A stretch of 64,000 nt of DNA from Streptococcus thermophilus (lineage in GTDB: Bacteria > Bacillota > Bacilli > Lactobacillales > Streptococcaceae). Position 1 is the stretch's first letter; each line of letters opens with the position of its first letter. Location: assembly GCF_010120595.1 (NCBI RefSeq), contig NZ_CP038020.1:930001-994000 (forward strand), in the 5' to 3' direction. The notes under the pieces were generated by a model. It saw only the letters and a program-made list of their open reading frames with translations, did not search any database and was not told where the DNA came from. The translations under genes and the position numbers were made by a program. Below are positions 54,393 through 62,217 of this stretch, piece after piece.

Positions 54393-55598
54393 ATGGCTAC
54401 AAAAAATCAAAAAAAGTATAAAGGTGTTTATTGTGATAAGAATGGCAAGATATTTTATCAGGCTGATCTTGGTGTTGATCCAGTAACAGGTAAACGAGTT
54501 CAAAAGAAAGCTAGAAAGAATCAGTATGGTAAGCCATTTACTACAATGAAAGAAGCGTATGATGAACTGGTTCGAATTAGGTATGAGTTTATTAATAACC
54601 TTAGTATTGAAAATTATAATATAACATTTGAAAGTTATATGAATACCATTTATCTAAGAGCTTATAAGCAAAAGGTACAAGCTGTAACTTATAAAACTGC
54701 TTTGCCACATCATAAGTTATTTATTCAGTATTTTGGCTCTAAACCTTTAAAAGGCATAACAGCTAGAGATTGTGAATCTTTTAGATTGCACATCATTGAG
54801 CATTATTCTGAAAATTATGCAAAGAATTTATGGTCACGATTTAAGGCTTGTATGGGATATGCTGAGAGATTAGGATATATTTCATCTATGCCATGCAAGG
54901 CGTTAGATAACCCTAGAGGCAAGCACCCTGATACTCCATTTTGGACTTATATTGAGTTTCAGAACTTTATTAAATCATTTGATTTACAAGATTACGAAGA
55001 TTTACAAAGATTCACAACTATTTGGTTATATTATATGACAGGTGTTCGTGTAAGTGAAGGTTTATCGTTATGGTGGGAAGATGTCGATTTTGAACATAAA
55101 TTCTTGAAAGTTCATACAACCTTAGAGAAGGATGAAAATGGAAATTGGTATCGTAAAGACCAAACCAAAACACCTGCTGGAGAACGCCTCATTGAACTGG
55201 ATGATGTGACAATATCAGTATTGGAAAATTGGCGAAAAAATCAAGTTGCCAATCAAGATACAGATTTCATTATTTCACGATTTGGTGAACCGTTTTGTAA
55301 ATCAACGATCTGTCGAATCATTAAGAGAAAAGCTAAAGAAGTTGGAGTACCAGTGATAACAGGAAAAGGATTGCGGCACAGTCATGCTTCCTATCTCATA
55401 AATGTTTTGCAGAAAGATATTTTATATGTGGCAAGACGAATGGGACATGCTGATAAGTCTACAACCTTAAATACATATAGTCACTGGTTTAATGCATTAG
55501 ATAAAACAGTATCAGAAGAAATCACCCAAAATGTAATTAGTGCAGGACTGGATTCCATTTTATGCCAAAATTCCTGCCAAACTCTGAGTAAAGGCTAA
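54393..55598 (+). CDS. int: Tyrosine recombinase (ICE integrase)
   Basis: The 401-aa integrase inserts and excises the ICE at the rplL 3' end. It has an N-terminal arm-binding domain (AP2-like, YKGVYCDKNGKIFYQADLGV), a SAM-like core-binding domain, and the catalytic domain. Catalytic residues include the Arg in MTGVRVSEGLSLWWEDVDF, the second Arg in GKGLRHSHASYLI (Lys where His is usual), the His in RMGHADKSTTLNTYSHW and the Tyr that follows it. The gene appears intact and ends 40 nt before attR. Confidence 0.94.
   Translation: MATKNQKKYKGVYCDKNGKIFYQADLGVDPVTGKRVQKKARKNQYGKPFTTMKEAYDELVRIRYEFINNLSIENYNITFESYMNTIYLRAYKQKVQAVTYKTALPHHKLFIQYFGSKPLKGITARDCESFRLHIIEHYSENYAKNLWSRFKACMGYAERLGYISSMPCKALDNPRGKHPDTPFWTYIEFQNFIKSFDLQDYEDLQRFTTIWLYYMTGVRVSEGLSLWWEDVDFEHKFLKVHTTLEKDENGNWYRKDQTKTPAGERLIELDDVTISVLENWRKNQVANQDTDFIISRFGEPFCKSTICRIIKRKAKEVGVPVITGKGLRHSHASYLINVLQKDILYVARRMGHADKSTTLNTYSHWFNALDKTVSEEITQNVISAGLDSILCQNSCQTLSKG
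55563..55581 (+). repeat. Right arm-type repeat of the ICE
   Basis: TGCCAAAATTCCTGCCAAA, inside the end of int, matches 28393-28411 at 18 of 19 positions in direct orientation. Confidence 0.6.
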
Positions 55599-55637
55599 AA
55601 AGCCAATTATACCGCCAACAGAGTAACGTGTGTTATT

Positions 55638-55652
55638 GTTACTCTTAAATAA
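55638..55652 (+). repeat. attR core of the ICE
   Basis: GTTACTCTTAAATAA is an exact copy of the rplL 3' end at 28285-28299. Sequence to its right is chromosomal. Confidence 0.95.
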
Positions 55653-55725
55653 TAGAGTATCGCAATTTGATTGCGGAAGCCTATTAAATCAAGGTTTTAG
55701 AATTGCTTAGAGCGATAAAAAATCG

Positions 55726-55783
55726 GGGGAATGTTATTATTCCCCACCAACCCCCCCAAGATTTAATCTTGGTGGGGTTTGTT
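55726..55783 (+). terminator. Native rplJ-rplL terminator, displaced by the ICE
   Basis: Two hairpins are seen: GGGGAAT with ATTCCCC (55726-55745), and CCCCCCAAGAT with ATCTTGGTGGGG (about 55752-55777) followed by TTTGTTT. They lie some 75 nt after attR, where the rplL terminator would have stood before insertion. Confidence 0.72.
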
Positions 55784-55788
55784 TATAA

Positions 55789-57204
55789 GGCTCTTTGTCA
55801 ACTGTAGTGGGTAGATTAAAAGCTAACACCTAGAGAGGACGAACTTCGTCCTCTCTTTCTTTATGTTCAATGCAATCAAAATCCGTTTTTTAAAGTTTTC
55901 AAAGTTCCTGAAACCAAAGGCATTTCTCATAATGACTTTGATGAGATTATTGGTAGCTTCCAGTTTGGCGTAGGAATAAGGCAATTCCATGGCGTTTAAA
56001 ACCTTGTCTTTATCCTTTAAAAATGTCTTAAATACCATCTGGAAAATAGGATTAACAGTGGCTATTTCCTGTTCGATGAGACTGAAGAAATGATCTGAGT
56101 TTTTCTCTTGGAAATGGAACAAGAGAAATTGATAGAGTTCATAGTGCTGTCTGAGTTCATCTGAGTAGGATAGGAGTTTTTCGAGTATTTCCTTGTTAGT
56201 CAAATGCATTCGAAACATAGGACGATAAAATCGTTTATCGCTGAGTTTACGGCTATCTTGTTGTATCAATTTCCAGTAACGTTTCAAGGCTCGGTATTCC
56301 TGCGATTTTCTGTCGAATTGATTCATAATTTGAATACGGACACGGTTCATAGCGCGACTAAGGTGTTGCACGATATGAAAGTGATCGAGTACAATTTTTG
56401 CATTCGGAAAAAGCTGTTTAGCAAGTTGATAATAGGGACTAAACATATCCATGGTAATCACTTTGACCCGATTTCTAACTTTTCTAGGATAGCGTAGAAA
56501 GTGGTTTCGGATGGTTGCTTGGGTTCTTCCGTCGAGAATGGCGATGACATTTAGGGAGTCGAAATCTTGAGCGATGAAGCTCATTTTCCCCTTCTTGAAG
56601 GCATACTCGTCCCAACTCATCACCTCAGGTAGGGCATTCCAATCCGTTTCAAACTTGAACTCATTTAGCTCTCTCATAACTGACGATGTTGAGATAGATA
56701 GCCTGTGTGCAATATGTTTCATTGCTTGATTTTCGATGAGTAATTGTGCGATTTTCTGGTTAACAGCGACAGAGATTTGGTGGTTCTTCTTGACAAGAGG
56801 AGTTTCAGCGACCGCCATTTTTCCGCAATCTTTACACTTGAAACGACGCTTTCGAAGACGGATAAGTAAAGGGTAGCCAGCAGTTTCTAAGTAGGGGATT
56901 TTAGAAGTTTTCTGGTAGTCGTACTTAGCCATTTGTCCCTTGCATTTTGGGCATTTAGGGGCTGTGTGATCCAAGTGACCGTGGAGTTCTAAGTGAGTTC
57001 CCATATCATATTCATCAGTGATAGTGATATTTTTGTCTTTAATTCTGAGAAAATTTGTGATAAGATTTAGTTGTTCCATATGAGTCTTTCTAAAATGATA
57101 GTTTGAGCACTTTTTATTATAGGTCATATGGGACTTTTTGTATATACTCAAAAAGGCTCCATAATTTCCATGGTGGATTTACCCACTACAGAAATTATAG
57201 AGCC
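55789..57204 (-). mobile_element. Intact ISL3-family IS (IS1193/IS1167-like)
   Basis: The 1416-bp element has imperfect terminal repeats (GGCTCTTTGTCAACTGTAGT at the left; the right end read inward gives GGCTCTATAATTTCTGTAGT). It is flanked by a perfect 8-bp target duplication GTTTATAA at 55781-55788 and 57205-57212. It inserted at the 3' edge of the displaced rplL terminator. Its ends match the degenerate copy at 4.6-6.1 kb. Confidence 0.95.
55823..57079 (-). CDS. ISL3-family transposase
   Basis: The 418-aa transposase starts MEQLNLITNFLRIKDKNITI; the open frame extends upstream to 57151, but ATG 57079 gives the family length. The N-terminal zinc ribbons CPKCKG and CKDCGK and the HTH (MKHIAHRLSISTSSVMRELN) are present. 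The DDE domain includes MSWDEYAFKKG, ITMDMFSPYY and the final Glu in SYAKLEATNNLIK. It appears intact and probably active. Confidence 0.95.
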   Translation of the reverse strand: MEQLNLITNFLRIKDKNITITDEYDMGTHLELHGHLDHTAPKCPKCKGQMAKYDYQKTSKIPYLETAGYPLLIRLRKRRFKCKDCGKMAVAETPLVKKNHQISVAVNQKIAQLLIENQAMKHIAHRLSISTSSVMRELNEFKFETDWNALPEVMSWDEYAFKKGKMSFIAQDFDSLNVIAILDGRTQATIRNHFLRYPRKVRNRVKVITMDMFSPYYQLAKQLFPNAKIVLDHFHIVQHLSRAMNRVRIQIMNQFDRKSQEYRALKRYWKLIQQDSRKLSDKRFYRPMFRMHLTNKEILEKLLSYSDELRQHYELYQFLLFHFQEKNSDHFFSLIEQEIATVNPIFQMVFKTFLKDKDKVLNAMELPYSYAKLEATNNLIKVIMRNAFGFRNFENFKKRILIALNIKKERTKFVLSRC

Positions 57205-57506
57205 GTTTATAACCATCAAGGATTAGATTGCGAAGTAAACTAATTTGCAACAATGAAAAGAGGAAATCAGTGTATTTCTGCCACTTCTTTTTATATGATA
57301 GTTTTGTCATTGTCAATTAAAAGTATCAAAGAGAAGATTCTGAAATAATTATTTTTCTTCATCAAACTGAATTATAAATATTGTCTTGTGTTAAAATAAT
57401 CATAAATAATGCTTAGATAAAATCCTAACTTTTATTATAGTTATAGGAGGGTGATAGAGTGGAATTAAGTTATCGTGGTAGTGGTTCTGTCCTGGTCAAG
57501 CATTTT
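57205..57506 (+). other. Chromosomal gap between the ISL3 and IS3 elements
   Basis: About 300 nt of A+T-rich DNA. Near its right end a strong RBS (AGGAGG, 57445-57450) precedes a GTG at 57459 that opens a frame (VELSYRGSGSVLVKHF) which runs straight into the IS3 end at 57507. This may be the 5' stub of a gene cut off by the insertion. Confidence 0.45.
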
Positions 57507-57530
57507 TGTAACACCATTGACTAAATAAAA

Positions 57531-57864
57531 TTATTTCAATCGTTTTTCTAGAGGTGTTAGGTGGTTATTATAAGAATGAGGTCTAATTTGATTATACCAA
57601 ACATAGGCAAAGTCGTTTATAGCTTGGTCCAGTTCCTCGATGGTATCATACCGATGTTGATAAACTTCTTCAGCTTTTAATGTATTGTAATAACGTTCCA
57701 TTGGAGCATTATCATACGGAGTACCCGCACGACTCATACTTTGAGAAATGCCCAATGATGAACAAAATCTCGTAAATTCTAGTGAGGTGAATTGTACACC
57801 TAGATCTGAATGAAGTATCAGTTTAGATGGATTACAATGCTGAGCATGAATTGCTTTATTAAGG
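57531..57864 (-). pseudogene. IS3-family OrfB transposase, 3' fragment
   Basis: Reading the minus strand from about 57864 gives LNKAIHAQHCNPSKLILHSD, LGVQFTSLEFTRFC, then MSRAGTPYDNAPMERYYNTL and YNNHLTPLEKRLK. These are the second Asp region (HSDLG) and the final Glu region (ERYYNTLKAE) of the IS3 DDE domain. The N-terminal part is missing. Confidence 0.88.
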
Positions 57865-57928
57865 GTTAGTTAATAATATATTCCTTAGTCATAATTATAT
57901 TTTTGCTGATTTTTAGTCATAAATTAAA

Positions 57929-58603
57929 TTACTTCTCCAGGATTGTCATTTTACCGTCAATTATCTGATAAACTTTGTCTGCCATATCTTTTAACCTTAA
58001 GTCATGAGTAACTACAATAATAATTTTATTTCTTTTGTGCGCTAAATCTCTGAGTAACTCGATTACTTTCATGGATCTATCTGTATCTAATGCGGCTGTG
58101 GGTTCATCTGCTAAAATATAGTCAGGATCAGTGTATAATGCTCTAGCAATTGCCACACGCTGCTTTTGTCCACCAGAAAGTTGATTAGGATATTTTTTTA
58201 GCAGTTCTAAAAGTCCTAAATCAGAAAGAAGCTCATGCAATTTTTGTTCAGTCAAATTTTGTTTTTTTAGTTTATCTACGAATTTAAACTGTTCTTCGAC
58301 CGTTAAAAATGGGACTAAGTTATAAGATTGTAAAATAAATCCTATTTTTTCCAATCTTAATTTTGTTTGTTGTTTTTTGGACAAACTGTTAATTGTACTG
58401 TCATTTATTTTTACGTCACCATTAGTTGGTGTCTGTAGTCCGCCTGCTATAGTCAAAAATGTAGTTTTTCCTGATCCTGATGGCCCTACAACTAAAATAA
58501 GCTGACCGCTTTCTGCTTCGAAATTAATATTTTCTAGTGCTACGTACTTACTACCCCCCTCACCAAAAATTTTTGTGACTGAGTCGAAAATGAGATTTGA
58601 CAT
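57929..58603 (-). CDS. ABC exporter ATP-binding protein (LolD/MacB type)
   Basis: The 224-aa ATPase has Walker A VVGPSGSGKTTFLTIAGG, signature NQLSGGQKQRVAIARAL and Walker B YILADEPTAALD. The ATG at 58603 (MSNLIFDSVTKIFGEGG) follows GGAGG; an extended frame upstream lies in the permease gene. It forms an exporter with the FtsX-type permease encoded 4 nt upstream. The substrate is unknown; the pair sits inside a split IS3 element. Confidence 0.9.
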   Translation of the reverse strand: MSNLIFDSVTKIFGEGGSKYVALENINFEAESGQLILVVGPSGSGKTTFLTIAGGLQTPTNGDVKINDSTINSLSKKQQTKLRLEKIGFILQSYNLVPFLTVEEQFKFVDKLKKQNLTEQKLHELLSDLGLLELLKKYPNQLSGGQKQRVAIARALYTDPDYILADEPTAALDTDRSMKVIELLRDLAHKRNKIIIVVTHDLRLKDMADKVYQIIDGKMTILEK

Positions 58604-58607
58604 GAAA

Positions 58608-59654
58608 TTAACCTCCAATAATTTTGTAAGGATCAACTTTGGCAATTTGGCGAATTGGTATCAACGCACCCAACAAGGACATAATAATAATACCGATTCC
58701 AGTTACAATAATATTACTTTTATCGATGACAATGGGTACCTCGCTGGGTAACGTAATAGCTGTTATTTCACCTAATATAATGGCTATAATAACGCCAATA
58801 ACTGACATAATAAATGATTGAAATAACGTACTCAAAACAAGATATTGCGTTGAGACTCCTTGCGCCTTCAAGACACCTAAGTTAGGTAATTTTTGAACGG
58901 TCAGAATATACAAGAAAATTGAAATAACAATTAGAATAATAATATACAAAAAACCAATCATGAAGTTGAATGTGAGTTGTTGTGCACTATATCCGGGTAA
59001 TTTATTAATAAATGAGTCAATGCTTAACTGAATAGTCCCTTTTGGTATTTTTGAATTATTTAACGTATTCTTGAATACCACAGCATTTGTTACACCTTTA
59101 TTCAGTGATTGAATAGTGTCTGGTGAAATATAAACCACGGGAAGAGCACTTAAAGTTGCCCTGGGTGTAAAACCTGTAATTTTAATCCTCAATGATGAAT
59201 TAGCAACTAACAAGTGGTCACCGATTTTGAATCCATCACGTTTGAATTTATCCGATACGACGCCGGCATTGTTTCGGACATTTTTACTACCACTTGTTAT
59301 TTTCAATTTTTTAAATATGAACGATTTGGAATCAAGAGCTACTAATTGAGTATTCTCTTTTAATCCATTTTCTGATTTTACAAGTGTACTATACTGTGAA
59401 ATTCTGGTTCCATTATTGGGTAAACTAGCAACCTGATCCTGTGAAAGAAAAGATTGTTGTAAACGTCCTTCAGAATCACTATTTAAGACAATACTTGAAG
59501 CATCCCACTCGTTAATTGCCGCTTTGTTTAGGTTAGCTAAACCAGTGGCTAAACCAGTAAGAATAATCAAAAGATAACTTACTAAAAATATAAGTGCCAC
59601 TATTAGGCTATAACGCAATTTTTCATGTAGCATCTCTTTAATAGCTAAAAACAT
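58608..59654 (-). CDS. ABC exporter permease (FtsX/DevC type)
   Basis: The 348-aa protein has one N-terminal membrane segment (YSLIVALIFLVSYLLIIL), a large extracytoplasmic domain of roughly 200 residues (for example ALPVVYISPDTIQSLNKG), and three C-terminal segments (FLYIIILIVISIFLYILTV, FIMSVIGVIIAIILG, IVTGIGIIIMSLLGALIP). It ends in an FtsX-like IRQIAKVDPYKIIGG. It is the first gene of the two-gene unit. Codon use is A+T-rich compared with the housekeeping genes. Confidence 0.9.
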   Translation of the reverse strand: MFLAIKEMLHEKLRYSLIVALIFLVSYLLIILTGLATGLANLNKAAINEWDASSIVLNSDSEGRLQQSFLSQDQVASLPNNGTRISQYSTLVKSENGLKENTQLVALDSKSFIFKKLKITSGSKNVRNNAGVVSDKFKRDGFKIGDHLLVANSSLRIKITGFTPRATLSALPVVYISPDTIQSLNKGVTNAVVFKNTLNNSKIPKGTIQLSIDSFINKLPGYSAQQLTFNFMIGFLYIIILIVISIFLYILTVQKLPNLGVLKAQGVSTQYLVLSTLFQSFIMSVIGVIIAIILGEITAITLPSEVPIVIDKSNIIVTGIGIIIMSLLGALIPIRQIAKVDPYKIIGG

Positions 59655-59818
59655 AATAATCTCCTGTCATTAATTCTATTTATTATTAGTGTATCACTTA
59701 ATGTGTTGAAAAGGTTTTTAATAGTACTAGTAATTTTTATTGGGGTGTCACATATACTCTTTTTGATAAATCAACGAAGTTATTTTTCATTAATTTTGTG
59801 CTGATTTACTATTTTGGA

Positions 59819-59953
59819 ATGAGAAAGAATTTGACTTTTAAGGAAGTAGTCAGGAGAAACAGTTTTAAAACATATATTTGGGATGTGTTTTTCATTTTAT
59901 CTATAATTATGGTAATATATTTATTATCAAATAATATTAGAATTATTATATAA
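59819..59953 (+). CDS. Possible 44-aa small membrane peptide
   Basis: The ORF begins MRKNLTFKEVVRRNSFKTYI and continues with a hydrophobic segment WDVFFILSIIMVIYLLSNN. It has a basic N-terminus and one membrane helix. The upstream sequence has only a weak RBS (TTGGA). It may be a fragment of a larger protein. Confidence 0.3.
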   Translation: MRKNLTFKEVVRRNSFKTYIWDVFFILSIIMVIYLLSNNIRIII

Positions 59954-59969
59954 CAATAGGGGCAAATCA

Positions 59970-60269
59970 ATGAATTACGTTATTTTTACTTATTCTATTA
60001 TTTTATTGCTTTCAACTTACTTTGGACGTAAGAAGAAGCTGGGAGTATCAACTGTTTCAGTGGTCTTAGTTTTTATTTTATGTTTCTAAGCGTTGTTTGG
60101 ATTATCTTATTCGAATATTTTTCTAAAGCTATCGATATCAATAATTTTGTTATTAGTTTCGGTTAGCTTTTTCTCTGATAGAAAGAAAAGTGAAAAGAAA
60201 ATTCATTATACTCACCATTGTGTCCGATTTCTTATTCATTTATTAATGATTAGGTGTCTATTTTTATAG
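59970..60269 (+). pseudogene. Small membrane protein with in-frame stop
   Basis: From ATG 59970 (upstream AGGGGCA) the frame gives MNYVIFTYSIILLLSTYFGR and a second hydrophobic stretch VVLVFILCF, then TAA at 60087-60089. It then continues in the same frame (LSISIILLLVSVSFFSDRKK) to a TAG at 60267-60269. The frame on both sides of the TAA is membrane-like, suggesting a nonsense mutation in an approximately 99-aa protein. Family unknown. Confidence 0.4.
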
Positions 60270-60529
60270 TTTTAAAAATTTATGAATGCCATTTTATCTT
60301 TTTTCTTTACCTATAAAAAATAGCCAAGTAGGAATATTATAAAATGACAATTATTATTTGTGGCAAACTAAACTTTAAATTTTGCCCCGAATTGGCCACA
60401 CTTTTAAAAGAACCAATAGGAACAATGAAGATTTCTTGCTATATAATGAGTTTGGATAAAACCTTATATTTGGCGTTTTTAGATACATTGGGAATCTTGA
60501 TGCATAAATTGGCTATGCTCAGCAAGCTA

Positions 60530-60605
60530 AGCTTTTTAATGTTCGTCCGTCTTGAATGTGTAGTCGAACAATTTTTTGTCGTGTTTCGTCTGGATAGTGT
60601 TTCAT
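60530..60605 (-). pseudogene. IS3-family OrfA, 5' fragment
   Basis: The minus strand from ATG 60605 reads MKHYPDETRQKIVRLHIQDG then RTLKSLA, the typical start of an IS3 OrfA helix-turn-helix protein, with AGGAGA as RBS. It stops after about 25 residues, where the IS sequence ends. Confidence 0.75.
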
Positions 60606-60660
60606 GTTATGTCTCCTATTCTAATGAATAGTTTAACTTATTAGGTAGGAGAGTGTTACA

Positions 60661-61823
60661 AATTTACTATACCAGAACATACACACCAACAGTTACACCA
60701 GTAACACCAGAAGGAACACCTGCAGAATCTGAAGGACCTAAAGGACAACCACAAACAGGGACACCAGTCTTCATCCTAGGAAATCCAAATGTACCAATTG
60801 ATGAAACTGTTAAACGAACATTTGACGATGGAACAACTGAGAAGAAAGTACCAGACGAAGGTATATATACAATCGATGAAAACAGTAAAGTAACCTTCAC
60901 ACCAGAACCTGACTTCGTAGGTAAAGCAACAGGAGTAACAGTTAAACGTGTAGGTAAGAACGGAATGCCAGTAACAGCTACTTACACACCAAAAGTTCAT
61001 CCTGATACTTCATTCGTTGATAAAGAGGGTAACTCACTTTCACCAACAGAAGATGGAACTAAACCTACTAAAGATATCCCAGGATACAAGATTGTTAAAA
61101 CTGAAGTAGACGAAAAAGGAAATACAAGACATATCTATGAAAAAGTCATAACAACTTACAAAGATAAAGATGGCAATGTAATTCCAGGAACAACTACTAA
61201 GGAAGGTACAACTCCTAAGAAAGATATTCCAGGTTACCGCTTTGTAGAAACTAAGACACTTCCAAACGGAGATACAGAGCACGTCTACGAAAAAGTTAAG
61301 GCAAGTTATAAGGATAAAGATGGTAACGAAATTCCAAACTATCCAACAGAAGACGGCGAACAACCTAAGAAAGATATCCCAGGCTACCGCTTTGTAGAAA
61401 CTAAGACCCTTCCAAATGGCGACATCGAACACGTTTATGAGAAAGTTTCAACACCAGCTCCAACAACCTTCACCTTTTCCTCAACCAACTCCAGGTAAGC
61501 AAAGTACAACTACTTGGGCTGATGACAATGGAAATCCATTGAAACCAACTGAACCAGGCTCTAAAGAACCGGGAACAGTTTCAGGTTACGAATATGTGAA
61601 GACTGTGACTTATCCAAATGGAAATATCAAACATATCTTCAAAAATGTTGAAATGCCGACTCCAAGACCGGTTGAACCAAGTCAACCAGCAACACCAAAA
61701 TATGTTGAAGGTCAAAAAGAGTTGCCAAATACAGGTACAGAAGACAATGCTAGCCTAGCAGCACTTGGACTTCTTGGAGTATTGAGTGGATTTGGTCTTG
61801 TAGCTCGTAAGAAGGAAGATTAA
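60661..61823 (+). pseudogene. C-terminal part of an LPXTG adhesin with CshA-type and 50-aa repeats
   Basis: The 5' part is missing; coding sequence starts at the IS3 end. First comes a CshA-type repeat (TPVTPEGTPAESEGPKGQPQ, VTFTPEPDFVGKATGVTVKR), then three related units of about 50 aa with the pattern YKDKDGN, KKDIPGYRFVETKTLPNGD, HVYEKV. A frameshift near 61490 separates them from the last unit and the sorting signal (ELPNTGTEDN, a hydrophobic stretch, then ARKKED). It would have been anchored to peptidoglycan by sortase A. It lacks a start and is frameshifted, so it is not functional. Confidence 0.9.
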
Positions 61824-61854
61824 TTAAATCTTTCTGATAAACGAATATAATAGA

Positions 61855-61886
61855 AAACCAATGATGTAAAAATCATTGGTTTTTTG
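61855..61886 (+). terminator. Terminator of the broken adhesin
   Basis: AAACCAATGAT (61855-61865) pairs with ATCATTGGTTT (61872-61882) and is followed by TTTT. Confidence 0.88.
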
Positions 61887-62217
61887 AAATTTACAAATGT
61901 TTTCTGAAAATGAGTTGGCTAACTTTTTATAAAATGGTAAAAATTATTTTAATATTACAAAAAAAGGTAGATACTTAAAAACAAAAATATAATTACTACT
62001 ATAAATAATTTTTGAAAAATAAAATTTAGTTATTATAGTCTAAATTTTAAATGGAAAATTTGCTTATAATACGGAAGTGTGATACGATTAAATTATTTTC
62101 AAAGTATATAGTTTCGGCATAAAAACATTGTTACATTAAATGTTAAAATTACCGTTTTTTTTTTAAAAATTAAGTATTTTGAAAAATAAAACAATTTATA
62201 AGGGGGTTATTACTCAT
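61887..62217 (+). promoter_or_regulatory. A+T-rich upstream region of the YSIRK adhesin
   Basis: No ORF is seen. The region is very A+T-rich with several T- and A-tracts. It ends with an RBS (AAGGGGG) 13 nt before the adhesin ATG. No confident -35/-10 pair was chosen. Confidence 0.45.

Larger units (their letters stand above)
28285..55652 (+). mobile_element. Integrated ICE in rplL (ICESa2603-like), carrying a lantibiotic cargo; decayed
   Basis: The 27.4-kb element is bounded by the 15-bp direct repeat GTTACTCTTAAATAA at the rplL 3' end and at 55638-55652. This site and gene content match the ICESa2603 family, known to use rplL. It encodes RepA_N, a cytosine methyltransferase, accessory genes, a VirB4/VirD4 type IV secretion module, AbiE, MobC, a relaxase, DUF3173 and a tyrosine integrase. 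The cargo at about 46.1-54.0 kb is a lantibiotic cluster. Stops or frameshifts in the relaxase, DUF3801 gene and cell-wall hydrolase argue that it can no longer transfer on its own. Excision may still be possible because int appears intact. Confidence 0.93.
59655..60529 (+). other. A+T-rich region with small membrane ORFs inside the split IS3
   Basis: This stretch carries a possible 44-aa ORF (59819-59953) and a broken membrane ORF (59970-60269). No other gene is supported. The 95-aa plus-strand frame at 60344-60631 overlaps the IS3 OrfA remnant on the other strand and is not accepted. Confidence 0.5.
57507..60660 (-). mobile_element. IS3-family element split around an ABC exporter island
   Basis: TGTAACAC at 57507-57514 and its inverse GTGTTACA at 60653-60660 mark candidate ends. 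Just inside the left end is the 3' part of an OrfB transposase (minus strand). Just inside the right end is the start of an OrfA (minus strand). About 2.7 kb of non-IS DNA lies between them. The order and strands fit one IS3/IS150-type element whose middle was replaced. No matching 3-bp target duplication is visible. Confidence 0.6.

Noticed and set aside
60344-60631. 95-aa plus-strand ORF
   Set aside because: Its 3' part is the complement of an IS3 OrfA start codon region; no RBS and no recognisable protein features.
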